Positions 25,038 to 33,940 of a DNA stretch of 64,000 nt are shown here, piece after piece. This DNA is from Saccharibacillus brassicae. GTDB lineage: Bacteria; Bacillota; Bacilli; Paenibacillales; Paenibacillaceae. Position 1 is the stretch's first letter. Each line of letters begins with the position of its first letter. A program made the position numbers and the translations under genes. The stretch lies in assembly GCF_006542275.1 (NCBI RefSeq), contig NZ_CP041217.1:3023501-3087500 (forward strand). The letters run 5' to 3'. Under the pieces are notes generated by a model that made no database searches, was not told where the DNA came from, and worked only from the letters and a program-made list of their open reading frames with translations.

Positions 25038-27707
25038 TCACGCCTCCGGCGCGAACAGCGGCCGCCGGCGCAGTTCGCCGGGCGGCAAAGCATGCCCGAA
25101 CAGCGGCCCCTGCAGGCCGAAGCGGGCCATGCCGCGCAGCAGCGCCGCCTGCTCGGCGTTCTCGACGCCGGCGGCCGCGGCGTGAACGTGCAGCGCCCGG
25201 GCGAGGCCGGCGAAGGACGCGGCGACCGACTGCGCCAGACGGACGCTTCCGATCTGCCGGGTCAGGCCCGGATCGAGCTTGAGCCGGTCGACGGGGAAGT
25301 CCGCCAAGCCGGCCAGGGCGGCATAGCCCGCGCCGCATCCGGCAACGGATACCGGCAGGCCGAGCGCCTTGAAGGCTTGAATCTGCCGCACGACAAGTTC
25401 CGGCCGGCTTGCGAGCGAAGCTTCGGCGAGCTGCAGTTCCAGCAGACGCGGATCGGCGCCGGTCTCGGCCAGAATGCGGCGTATCTGTGCCGCCAGACCT
25501 TCCTGTTCGAGCTGCTGCCGCGACAGGCCGACCGTAATGCGCAGCGGCGCGCCTTCGTCGCTCCACGCCCGGGCCTGGCGGCCGGCTTCGCGCAGCATCC
25601 ACTCGCCGATCCGCAGGCTCAGGCCGGCTTCTTCCGCGGCCGGCATGAACGCTTCCGGCTCCAGCAGGCCGAAGCCCGGGCGGTTCCAGCGCAGCTGCGC
25701 TTCGGCGCCCTCCAGCGCGCCCGTATCGGGATCGAGCTGCGGCTGGTAATGCAGCAGCAGCTCGCCCTGCTTGAGCGCCGCGGCCAGATCGCTCTCCAGC
25801 GAGAGCCGGTCGAGCGCTTGCGGCATGCAGTCGCCGAACAGCCGGTAATGGCCTTTGCCGTCGTCTTTGACCTGATACAGGGCAATATCGGCTTTTTTCA
25901 TCAAGCCGACGGTCGTCGTGTCGTCGGCCGGGTAGAGCGAGAGGCCGATGCTCGGCAGGCTGGTCACCTGACGGCCGTCCAGGTCGTAGGGCAGACTGAG
26001 CGTGTCCAGAATCCGCCGGGCGCAGGCGTGCACGTCTTCCGGCCCGTCGATGTCGCGCAGCAGCAGCGTGAACTCGTCCCCGCCCTGCCGCGCGACGGTG
26101 TCGCCCGCGCGCATGCACGATTGCAGCCGCTGGGAGACGGCGATCAGCAGTTGGTCGCCGACGTCGTGGCCGAGCGTGTCGTTGACCGTCTTGAAGCGGT
26201 CCAGATCGATAAAGGCTACGGCCATCCGCTCCTGACGGACAGGCGCTTCCTGAACGGCCGAGCGCAGCGTTTCTTCGAACGAAGCGCGGTTGGCGAGATC
26301 CGTCAGCGGATCGTGGTACGCCAGATGCCGGATCCGGGCTTCGTTCTTCTTGTTGGCCGTGATGTCCCGGCCGATGCCGAAGATGCCGACGATTTTGTCG
26401 CGCACGCGGATCGGGATACTCGTGACGCTGACTTCGTGCAGCTGCCCGCTGCGGCTGCGCACGCGGATCTGCTGGCGGACGGATTCGCCCTGGCACAGCC
26501 GCTTCAGGTCGTCGGACAATTCGGCCAGCTCCTGATCTTTGAGAAAAGAAGCCGGCGTCAAGCCGATCAGTTCGCCGCTGTCGTAGCCGAGCATGTCGGA
26601 ACAGGCTTCGTTCGCGCTGTCGAACCGGCCGCTGAGATCGAGCGAATACACCGCGTCGGGATGGTAATCGAACAGAGACTTGTAGCGCTGTTCGCTGATT
26701 TCCAATTCTTCCGTTTTGTCGTACAGGCTGAGCAGCAGGCGCCGGTTCTCCAGCAGGATGAACAGCTGGCGAACGATGACGAGCAGGATCGAGATGCCGC
26801 TGCCGATCGTGAGCGCGCTCACTTTTCCCGAACCCGAGATCATGAAGACGAACAAAGCGATCACGTTCAGGTAAGGCAGAGCCAGCCGCAGCAGGTCAAG
26901 CTTTTTCCCGCCGTCGTCTTCCTGCACGTCAAACTTCGCGGCCTGGCCGCGCGGTTGAAGGACGCCGGCACCGCCGATCAGCAGCAGGCTGAGGGTGAAC
27001 GCGGGATCGACCAGACTGCCCATGGCGTAATCTCCGACGGAGATCAGGTAGAGGTAGAACGAATTGGCCGCGGCATGGACGACAAGCCCGCCGAAGACGA
27101 GCAGAATCAGCCGATCCGCCAAAAACTGCCGCGCTCCCCAATACAGGCTGATCGCTCCGAACAGCAGCACCAGATCGCCGACCGGATAAGCGAGCGAAAT
27201 GGCCAAATGCAAAATATCGGCGTCGCCGGAACGGAGCAGCGGGCCGATCAGGAAGTGCCAACTGAACGTGGTCGCGACGGTCATGACGATCAGGACGTCG
27301 AACAGCAGCTTGAACACCCGGTGGCTGCGCTCGAACCGGGTGAACGGATAGATGAAGGCAGCCAGATAGCAAATCGTCTGCAGCGCGTAGAACACGTCGG
27401 TCCAGCCGGGGGAAGGCGCGGCGATGCCAAGCACGACTTCGTCGTACAGCCAGATCGCTTCGGCGATCAGGTAGCTGACGCTGCCGAGCATGAGCAGAAT
27501 CCAGAAGATCCTGCGTTCGCGCGAGCTGCGCCGGGCGGCGCCGAGCAGCCAATAGATCGCGATCAGGTTGCCGAGTCCCGCAAATACGCTGCCGCCGAAG
27601 CCGGACAAGTCGGGATTATTTTGCCATATCGTAATCCAAAGGTAATAAGTGAGGGTAAATAGAACAGTGAAGGTACAAAGAGCGATGTTTTTGTTGCGAT
27701 CTGTCAT
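25038..27707 (-). CDS. Membrane GGDEF-EAL protein with degenerate EAL domain
   Basis: 889 residues: about eight membrane segments (1-320), a PAS domain (about 340-455), a GGDEF domain with intact GGDEF at 542-546 and an RxxD inhibition site at 533-536, and a C-terminal EAL-like domain (about 632-885). The EAL signature is EAQ at 669-671, the conserved Asn of the VNLS motif is Gly in ITVGLS, and the metal-binding Asp pair of DDFGTG is replaced in AGCGAG (790-795). LKLD and GVEN remain. The protein should make c-di-GMP under membrane or PAS control, with the EAL part serving binding rather than hydrolysis. It stands alone between terminators. Confidence 0.9.
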   Translation of the reverse strand: MTDRNKNIALCTFTVLFTLTYYLWITIWQNNPDLSGFGGSVFAGLGNLIAIYWLLGAARRSSRERRIFWILLMLGSVSYLIAEAIWLYDEVVLGIAAPSPGWTDVFYALQTICYLAAFIYPFTRFERSHRVFKLLFDVLIVMTVATTFSWHFLIGPLLRSGDADILHLAISLAYPVGDLVLLFGAISLYWGARQFLADRLILLVFGGLVVHAAANSFYLYLISVGDYAMGSLVDPAFTLSLLLIGGAGVLQPRGQAAKFDVQEDDGGKKLDLLRLALPYLNVIALFVFMISGSGKVSALTIGSGISILLVIVRQLFILLENRRLLLSLYDKTEELEISEQRYKSLFDYHPDAVYSLDLSGRFDSANEACSDMLGYDSGELIGLTPASFLKDQELAELSDDLKRLCQGESVRQQIRVRSRSGQLHEVSVTSIPIRVRDKIVGIFGIGRDITANKKNEARIRHLAYHDPLTDLANRASFEETLRSAVQEAPVRQERMAVAFIDLDRFKTVNDTLGHDVGDQLLIAVSQRLQSCMRAGDTVARQGGDEFTLLLRDIDGPEDVHACARRILDTLSLPYDLDGRQVTSLPSIGLSLYPADDTTTVGLMKKADIALYQVKDDGKGHYRLFGDCMPQALDRLSLESDLAAALKQGELLLHYQPQLDPDTGALEGAEAQLRWNRPGFGLLEPEAFMPAAEEAGLSLRIGEWMLREAGRQARAWSDEGAPLRITVGLSRQQLEQEGLAAQIRRILAETGADPRLLELQLAEASLASRPELVVRQIQAFKALGLPVSVAGCGAGYAALAGLADFPVDRLKLDPGLTRQIGSVRLAQSVAASFAGLARALHVHAAAAGVENAEQAALLRGMARFGLQGPLFGHALPPGELRRRPLFAPEA

Positions 27708-27872
27708 TCTATTAAGCTCTCCTGTCTGCTTGAAATGGTTCTGAAGTGCTAACTTACTAGTCTATACTACTATAAACCAAAGTTCGTAAGACCTACACAT
27801 ATTATCGGCGCTTTGCAGAATTTTCGGAAGATACGAAGCGAACCGAGGTTGGCGATGAGGGGAAGAGAGCAA

Positions 27873-28481
27873 ATGAAGCGAACGTTGAACGGCAAACGGA
27901 TAGATCCTGTCGGACATTTCTGGGAAAGGTTTGGGCAAAAAGAGCGCGAATGGTCGATCCGATGGGAAAGCGAAGACGGCGGGGCGCTCGACGAACTGTC
28001 CGCGGCACTGAGGGACGTCGACGACAATCTCGTATGCGAAGTCGGGGAACGCGGGGAAGACGGCAAAAGGGCGCTGGTTCTGTCCGCCGACGGCGCGCTT
28101 GGCTCGTTCGACAGCGTCATCGACCTGTACGAAGCCGCGCCCGCGCTGAACTATTGGAATGTGATTCCTTTTCGTCCGCGGATCGACTCGGAAGAAGGGG
28201 TGCGGATCTCGATGGAAGGGCTGGAGCTGGAGTACGACGATATTTATTTCGGCTTTGAGTCGGAGGGGGAGACGCTCGACCTGACGGTTCATATCCGGAA
28301 CTTCGACGCCGAAGACGTCCGGTTCTTCCGCGCTTACTGTATCCTGCTCGATACGCTGATCGGCGAATTCGACGCGGCGATGCGGATCGGGGAGACGAAG
28401 TTCGAACGGCTGGACGAAGCGGCGGCACAAGACCTGCGTCCCCTGACCGAGCTGAGAGAGCTGGTCGACGCGCTGGAGTAA
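27873..28481 (+). CDS. Hypothetical cytosolic protein
   Basis: 202 residues from ATG 27873, with GAGGGGA nine bases before it; a further ATG at 27855 is possible. Contains FWERFGQKEREWSIR, ALNYWNVIPFRPRIDSEEG and DDIYFGFESEGETLDLTVHIR, a pattern seen in uncharacterised bacterial proteins (DUF695-like region possible). No signal or membrane segment. Faces the acetyltransferase gene convergently. Confidence 0.65.
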   Translation: MKRTLNGKRIDPVGHFWERFGQKEREWSIRWESEDGGALDELSAALRDVDDNLVCEVGERGEDGKRALVLSADGALGSFDSVIDLYEAAPALNYWNVIPFRPRIDSEEGVRISMEGLELEYDDIYFGFESEGETLDLTVHIRNFDAEDVRFFRAYCILLDTLIGEFDAAMRIGETKFERLDEAAAQDLRPLTELRELVDALE

Positions 28482-28539
28482 GGCTTGGGCGGCTTCCGTC
28501 CGAAGCCCGGAGGTGCGGATCTTGCGAAAAAGCGCACGC

Positions 28540-28572
28540 AAAAAGCGTATCCGGACCGAAGCCCGAATACGC
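28540..28572 (-). terminator. Rho-independent terminator of the acetyltransferase gene
   Basis: On the minus strand GCGTATTCGGG pairs with CCGGATACGC and is followed by T5. Confidence 0.75.
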
Positions 28573-28595
28573 GATCTGCTGCCGGCTTGAGGAGC

Positions 28596-29132
28596 TTACG
28601 GGAGCGGCGTCCATTCTTCCCGCAGCATGCCCATGCGGATCGAATCGTAATACTGTCCGTCGTAAAAGCGCGCTTTGCGAATACGGGCTTCCATTTGCAT
28701 CCCGAGCTTCTCGCCGACGCGGATCATCCGGTCGTTGCCCGACCACGTGCTGTACCCGATCCGCACGAGCGGCAGCTTCGCGAACAGGTGATCGACCCAC
28801 AGCCTCAGCGCGCGCGTGCCGAGCCCTTTGTTCCACGAGCCCGATTCGTGCAGCAGAATGCCGACTTCCAGCCAGCGCGAAGGTTCGTGCTCCCAATAAT
28901 ACGACACGCTTCCGCGAACGACGCCGTCGACTTCGATCACCCAGAAGTCGTCGTCGCCGACCCAGTCCCGTACGATCGGAAGAAACTTTTCGTAAGCCAT
29001 CGGTTCATGCGGATAATAAGGAGCATCCCATTTTTTCCATTCGGGCTGCTCGTCCTTGTAGATCAGTTCCCATAACCGGAAGGAATCTCGTTCTTCGACC
29101 GGGCGAAGCGTCAGTTCTTGATCCGAATACAT
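28596..29132 (-). CDS. GNAT family N-acetyltransferase
   Basis: 178 residues from ATG 29132 with AAAGGACG before it; longer forms to 29231 lack a ribosome site. The RimJ/RimL-like pattern is clear: LTLRPVEERDSFRLWELI, FWVIEVDGVVRGSVSYYWEH, LEVGILLHESGSWNKGLGTRAL (acetyl-CoA loop) and RVGEKLGMQMEARIRKAR. Substrate unknown; such enzymes acetylate protein N-termini or small amines. Confidence 0.85.
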   Translation of the reverse strand: MYSDQELTLRPVEERDSFRLWELIYKDEQPEWKKWDAPYYPHEPMAYEKFLPIVRDWVGDDDFWVIEVDGVVRGSVSYYWEHEPSRWLEVGILLHESGSWNKGLGTRALRLWVDHLFAKLPLVRIGYSTWSGNDRMIRVGEKLGMQMEARIRKARFYDGQYYDSIRMGMLREEWTPLP

Positions 29133-29266
29133 AACGTTACGTCCTTTCACTGATGAGGTTGATTGGCAGAGTTGTAAAGCTTCCTTAGTGAATTCGACTT
29201 TAGGGTGGGCTTTCCTGTTTTTTTGCAGCATACCAATGACTAATCAGAAGAAGGGGAGCGAATACG

Positions 29267-30007
29267 ATGCAGACCGAATCTTCCGAACAACAAGTCCCGA
29301 ACGCGCTGGATCGTCTGTTCCGGATGCAGAAGAATGAAGAACCGACAGATTATAATTTTTTGGAAAAAAGTTCGCGGGACTCCGACGAATTCGTCCGCAT
29401 GGAAGCGGCAGTCGCGCTGGGCTTACATTACAATGTCCGGGCGGAAGGGATGCTGATCCGGCTGGCTGACGATTCTGATTGGCTCGTGCGTACCGAAGCC
29501 TGCGATTCGTTGGGGCGCGGCGAGTCGGAAGCGGTCTTGTCCGTACTTGAGCGGAAGATCCGCCAAGACCGCTCCGCGCTGGTGCGTGCCTACGCGATTC
29601 ATTCCTATGGGGATGCTGCCGAAGCGCTGCGCTGCGATCCGGAAGACGTCGCTGCTTTTCTCGAAAGCCGGCTGCCGCGCGAAAAGTCGCATTGGACCCG
29701 GCTGGCTTTGTTCAAGGTGCTGTATCGCTGCGGCCGCGAGGCATATCTGAACGATCTGTTGGACGGCCTGAAGCTTGTGGCGTTCAACAAGCGCTGCACC
29801 GCAGGCAATAATCTGAAGGAAGTCATAAACGCCGCCAATTACAGGACCATCCGGGCAGCTGCGCTTGATTGGTTGGGCCGGGAATCGATGCCCGCTCCGG
29901 TCGAGATCGCGGTGAAGTTGATCGACCTGACTATAGAAGCGGAGCTTAAAGAGCGGCATAAGAAGGAAGAGGCCGGTGACGCAGGCGTACAGGATCGGAG
30001 ACTTTGA
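29267..30007 (+). CDS. HEAT-repeat protein
   Basis: 246 residues from ATG 29267 behind GAAGGGGAGCG. Three HEAT-like repeats (EFVRMEAAVALGL, DWLVRTEACDSLGR, ALVRAYAIHSYGD) and a helical C-terminus. It is the GC-rich paralogue of the gene at 15107-15814 in the toxin array. No toxin gene is nearby, so a protein-binding role is likely and an orphan immunity role possible. Confidence 0.75.
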   Translation: MQTESSEQQVPNALDRLFRMQKNEEPTDYNFLEKSSRDSDEFVRMEAAVALGLHYNVRAEGMLIRLADDSDWLVRTEACDSLGRGESEAVLSVLERKIRQDRSALVRAYAIHSYGDAAEALRCDPEDVAAFLESRLPREKSHWTRLALFKVLYRCGREAYLNDLLDGLKLVAFNKRCTAGNNLKEVINAANYRTIRAAALDWLGRESMPAPVEIAVKLIDLTIEAELKERHKKEEAGDAGVQDRRL

Positions 30008-30020
30008 AAAACAGCGTCAA

Positions 30021-30070
30021 ACAAGCCCGTCCGCCGGAAAAAGTGCATCTTCCCCGGCAGCGGGCTTGTT
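30021..30070. terminator. Hairpin between convergent genes
   Basis: ACAAGCCCG/CGGGCTTGT arms with an inner GCCGG/CCGGC helix; the T tracts are short in both directions. Confidence 0.6.
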
Positions 30071-30124
30071 GGGCTTGGTTTGGGAAGCTGGAATTCGTTT
30101 CCCTTGCTTGCGTTTCCCGTTCGC

Positions 30125-31099
30125 TTATTGATAGAAATTGCGCGCCCAGCGGTGGGCTTTTAATTTGTGCAGCTGCTCTTGCGGCAGTCCGTGTCCGTCG
30201 CCGATCCGCATATTGCGTTCGACGTTGCGGACCGAGCGCATGCCGGGGATGACGGTCGAGACGGCCGGATGGCTCAGCACGTAGCGCAGCGCCGTCTCGG
30301 CGATCTCGTCGTCCGCGATACCGAGGTCCTGCGTGATCCGCTGCACCCGCTCGTACACTTCGCGCTTGCGCTCGCCCTGGAAGTAGCGGCTGCGGAAGTC
30401 GCCTTCGTCGAACTGCGTCTCCGGCGTGATGCTTCCGGTCAGGCCGCCTTCGTCGAGAGCCACGCGCACGATGACGCCGACATTATGCTCAAGGCAGGCC
30501 GGCAGCAGCTCGTCTTCGGGCGTCTGCTCGAAGATGTTGTAGATCACCTGCACCGTGTCCACGACGCCGCTCTCGATCAGCTTGATCGCATTGGCCGGCT
30601 GGTAATCGTTGATCGAGACGCCGAAATGGCGGATTTTGCCCTGCTCTTTGAGCTTCTGCACGCCATCGAGCCAATCGCCCTGCGATACCCATTCGTCCGA
30701 CCAGACGTGGAACTGCTGGACGTCGAGCGTGTCGAGTCCCAGATTGCGCAGGCTCGTCTCGGTAGATTGAATCACGTGTTCGGCCGTAAACGTCTCGCTC
30801 GACGGAACGCCCGCCCGCGCCGGCCATTGTCCGTTGGCGGGCGGGATTTTGGAAGCGACGTAGACGGTCTCGGACCGCTCGCGCACGACCTGTCCGACGA
30901 GCCGCTCGCTGTGGCCGTCCCCGTAGCCGAGCGCCGTGTCGATAAAGTTCAGCCCGAGATCGATCGCGCGGTGCAGCGCTTTGACCGATTCGTCGTCCTG
31001 CGCCCCGAGCCAGCCCGAGTTGCCGATGCCCCATGCTCCGTACCCGATCTCCGATACGTTCAGTCCCGTCTTGCCCAGCGTTCTGTAGTTCATGCCCAT
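30125..31099 (-). CDS. Aldo/keto reductase
   Basis: 324 residues from ATG 31099 with AAGGAGG upstream; the longer frame runs antisense through the ABC gene and is spurious. The NADPH-dependent AKR fold is evident: [19 protein letters not shown], catalytic Asp54 and Tyr59 in [12 protein letters not shown], Lys84 in ASKIPP and His131 in QQFHVWSD, with [17 protein letters not shown] near the end for cofactor binding. Cytosolic reduction of aldehydes or sugar-like carbonyls is likely. Divergent from the ABC exporter gene. Confidence 0.9.
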   Translation of the reverse strand: MGMNYRTLGKTGLNVSEIGYGAWGIGNSGWLGAQDDESVKALHRAIDLGLNFIDTALGYGDGHSERLVGQVVRERSETVYVASKIPPANGQWPARAGVPSSETFTAEHVIQSTETSLRNLGLDTLDVQQFHVWSDEWVSQGDWLDGVQKLKEQGKIRHFGVSINDYQPANAIKLIESGVVDTVQVIYNIFEQTPEDELLPACLEHNVGVIVRVALDEGGLTGSITPETQFDEGDFRSRYFQGERKREVYERVQRITQDLGIADDEIAETALRYVLSHPAVSTVIPGMRSVRNVERNMRIGDGHGLPQEQLHKLKAHRWARNFYQ

Positions 31100-31346
31100 C
31101 AGGAATCGCGCCTCCTTGGCTGCTGCCGAATTGGAATGGTATAGGGTGTAAGAAAAGATCGAAACGCTATCCTTTAACCGCGAAGACGCCTGTTGATGCA
31201 GCGAAAGCGTGCGTCGGCGGGATTTTTTTGAAAAAGGGCGAAGGACGCTTCGAACGCCTCTTGCGCGGCACCGGGCATCAGCGGCTATACTGGGGCGAGA
31301 AGCGCAATGTATCAGGCGCGAAGCCGGAAGGCAAGGAGGAATGGGC

Positions 31347-33218
31347 ATGAACGGAAAATCGGGGGAACACGAAGGAAGAGTGGAGGAAAAAGAAGGAGGG
31401 GAACGGCGGCCGGAAGAAGGCGGAAACGCGAAGCCCGGGGAAAAAGCGGCGGCCGCGGTGGACGATCCGGCGGGAGGGTCGCCGGGTTGGGGGGCTTTTT
31501 GGCAGTTGATCGCGAAGTATCGGCCCAAAGGCTGGCTGATCGCGGTCGCCGTCGTGCTCGGGCTGTTCGAGACCGTGTTCACGCTGGCGATTCCGCTGCT
31601 GACGAGCCGGATGGTGGACGGTTTCTCGGCGGCGGACCTCAGCGGACGGACGATCGCGCTGCTGGCGGTCGCTTTTCTCGCCCAGGCGCTCATGTCGGGC
31701 CTTGCGATGTATACGATGTCCTACGTGGGACAGTTTATCGTCTCCGGCCTGCGGCGCGATTTGTGGCGGCGGGTGCTGAAGCTGCCGGTATCGTTCTTCG
31801 ACCGCAGCACGTCGGGCGAGACGATGAGCCGGGTGACGAACGACACGAATATCGTGCGGGACTTCATTACGGGGCAGGTGATCACGTTCCTGTCCGGTAT
31901 CGTCTCGATCGTCGGCTCCGTCGCAATTCTGCTGACCATCGATTGGAAAATGACGCTGTTCGCGCTGCTCGCCATTCCCGGCGCGATGCTGCTGCTGTGG
32001 CCGGTCGGCCGCCGCATGTACGCAATCTCGCGCGATATGCAAAAAGAGACGGCGGAGTTCCAGGGCGATCTCGGCCGGGTGCTGGCCGATATTCGGCTCG
32101 TCAAAGCTTCGCTGGCCGAGCCGGCGGAGATCGTGCAGGGCGAGCGGCGCATCTCCGGCCTGCTGCGCTTCGGCCTGCGCGAAGCGCGGATCCAGTCGAT
32201 CGTATCGCCGCTGATGATGACGATCATGCTGCTGATCCTCGTCGCGCTGATCGGATACGGCGGCGCGCAGGTCGCGCGTGGCGCGCTGACGGCCGGTTCG
32301 CTGGTCGCGATCATCCTGTACATGTTCCAGATCGTCGTGCCGTTCACGCAGCTGGCGACGTTCTTCACCCAGTTCCAGAAAGCGCTCGGCGCGACCGAGC
32401 GGATTCGCGAGATCATGGAGCTGGCGCCGGAAGAAACGGAACCGGAAGAAGCAGCTTCGGGCGGGGACAATCCCGGCCGGGCCGCCCGGCAGTCGATTGT
32501 ATTCGAAGGAGTGAGCTTCGGCTACTCCGAAGACAAGCCGATTCTGCGGGAGCTGAATTTCACCGCGGAAGCGGGGCAGACGACCGCGTTCGTCGGCCCG
32601 AGCGGCGCGGGCAAGACGACGATCTTCTCGCTGATCGAGCGGTTCTACGAGCCGACCGCGGGCCGCCTGCGCAGCGGCGAGCAGGACGCCGCCGGCATTG
32701 CGCTGCGCGAATGGCGCGGACGGATCGCCTACGTCTCGCAGGAAAGCCCGGTCATGTCGGGCACGATCCGCGAGAACCTGACCTACGGCCTGGAGCTTGC
32801 GACCGACGAGGCCGTGGCAGCGGCGGTCCGGCAGGCGAATCTGGCGGACTTCGTCGCTTCGCTGCCGCAGGGGCTGGAGACGCAGGCCGGGGAGCGCGGC
32901 GTCAAGCTGTCCGGCGGGCAGCGGCAGCGCCTGGCGATCGCCCGCGCCATTCTGCGCGATCCGGACATCCTGCTGCTGGACGAAGCGACGGCGCATCTGG
33001 ACAGCGCGTCCGAAGGACTTGTGCAGCAGGCGCTCGATTCCCTGATGCGGGGGCGGACCACGCTCGTCATCGCGCATCGGCTGTCCACCGTACGCGGAGC
33101 GGACAAGCTGATCGTGATCGAAGACGGCCGAGCGACCGGGCAGGGGACGCACGACGAACTGCTGGCGTCGCACGCTTTTTACCGGAAGCTGGTGCACGGG
33201 CAGTTCGGAAGCGGCTGA
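31347..33218 (+). CDS. ABC exporter, fused permease and ATPase (BmrA/LmrA type)
   Basis: 623 residues from ATG 31347; AAGGAGGA at 31333-31340 is well placed, and ATG 31341 lies too close to it. A charged N-terminal tail (1-45) is followed by a six-segment transmembrane domain (about 60-335) and a nucleotide-binding domain with Walker [10 protein letters not shown] (417-425), Q-loop SQES, signature LSGGQRQR (521-528), Walker B ILLLDE (541-546) and switch His577. It forms homodimers that export drugs or lipids. The promoter region is shared with the divergent aldo/keto reductase. Confidence 0.92.
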   Translation: MNGKSGEHEGRVEEKEGGERRPEEGGNAKPGEKAAAAVDDPAGGSPGWGAFWQLIAKYRPKGWLIAVAVVLGLFETVFTLAIPLLTSRMVDGFSAADLSGRTIALLAVAFLAQALMSGLAMYTMSYVGQFIVSGLRRDLWRRVLKLPVSFFDRSTSGETMSRVTNDTNIVRDFITGQVITFLSGIVSIVGSVAILLTIDWKMTLFALLAIPGAMLLLWPVGRRMYAISRDMQKETAEFQGDLGRVLADIRLVKASLAEPAEIVQGERRISGLLRFGLREARIQSIVSPLMMTIMLLILVALIGYGGAQVARGALTAGSLVAIILYMFQIVVPFTQLATFFTQFQKALGATERIREIMELAPEETEPEEAASGGDNPGRAARQSIVFEGVSFGYSEDKPILRELNFTAEAGQTTAFVGPSGAGKTTIFSLIERFYEPTAGRLRSGEQDAAGIALREWRGRIAYVSQESPVMSGTIRENLTYGLELATDEAVAAAVRQANLADFVASLPQGLETQAGERGVKLSGGQRQRLAIARAILRDPDILLLDEATAHLDSASEGLVQQALDSLMRGRTTLVIAHRLSTVRGADKLIVIEDGRATGQGTHDELLASHAFYRKLVHGQFGSG

Positions 33219-33357
33219 CCGCGCCGGGCGGGATGGACGGAGACGTTCTTTTTCATAAAGGGGCTCGCTGTCGTCTTCTTCCCGCTTGTGGGTAAATAAT
33301 TAGAATCACCAACGAATCGGGACAGCCCGAAGAAGATCCGGCTGCACGGGAGGACCT

Positions 33358-33732
33358 ATGAACCTAAAAGAATTCAATGCGATCGTCAGCCGTCCGGCGG
33401 ATCTGCGCTACGAATATTTTGTGAAAAAGACGGCGGACTCCGAAATGCTCTGGGGGCTGTACGAAGAAGGCTGGGCGATGACCACCGATTCTTCCGGCAC
33501 GGCCCTGCTTCCGCTGTGGCCCAAAAGCGAATTCGCGCTGCACTGCGCCATCGACGAATGGAACGGCTACACGAGCCGCCCGCTGGACCTGCATGCTTTT
33601 ATCGAGAAAATTTTGCCGCGCCTCGATCAGGACGGCGTCAAAACGGCGATCTTCTACAACAACAGCGATTCGGCGGTCGTGGAAGCCGCCAAGCTGCTGG
33701 AAGATCTGCGGGAAGCGCTGGGCAAGTATTAA
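33358..33732 (+). CDS. DUF2750 protein
   Basis: 124 residues from ATG 33358 behind GGGAGGACCT. The DUF2750 pattern is complete: RYEYFVKKTADSEMLWGL, EEGWAMTTDSSGTALLPLWP, EFALHCAIDEWNGY and GVKTAIFYNNSDSA. Small soluble proteins of unknown function. Followed by a strong bidirectional terminator. Confidence 0.85.
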   Translation: MNLKEFNAIVSRPADLRYEYFVKKTADSEMLWGLYEEGWAMTTDSSGTALLPLWPKSEFALHCAIDEWNGYTSRPLDLHAFIEKILPRLDQDGVKTAIFYNNSDSAVVEAAKLLEDLREALGKY

Positions 33733-33840
33733 GCGCAGGGTTGAGCGCGTAGAGGCGCAGCCGCAAACGCGCGGCTTCGTGCAGCCGGACTTCGGATGAA
33801 TCGGACTCCGGCCCGGCTTCTTGCCGCCGAAGAGACGAGG

Positions 33841-33884
33841 AAAAAGCTTGGCGAGATCCGTTCCCGGATTTCGCCAAGCTTTTT
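33841..33884. terminator. Bidirectional terminator
   Basis: A 20-bp stem, AAAAAGCTTGGCGAGATCCG with one mismatch to its partner, three-base loop, T5 on either strand. Confidence 0.95.
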
Positions 33885-33940
33885 GTTGTGCGCCGATGGA
33901 CGCGGCGGGAGAAGAGAAGGGCGGCCCTGACGGCCGGCCG

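Noticed and set aside
30125-31693. Long form of the aldo/keto reductase frame
   Set aside because: The first 198 codons lie in the intergenic and antisense ABC region; the family sequence starts at 31099.
31278-33197. Very long ORFs antisense or out of frame in the ABC, GGDEF, FAD oxidoreductase and MCP genes
   Set aside because: They are caused by high-GC third positions; none has a ribosome site or family pattern, while the sense frames do.
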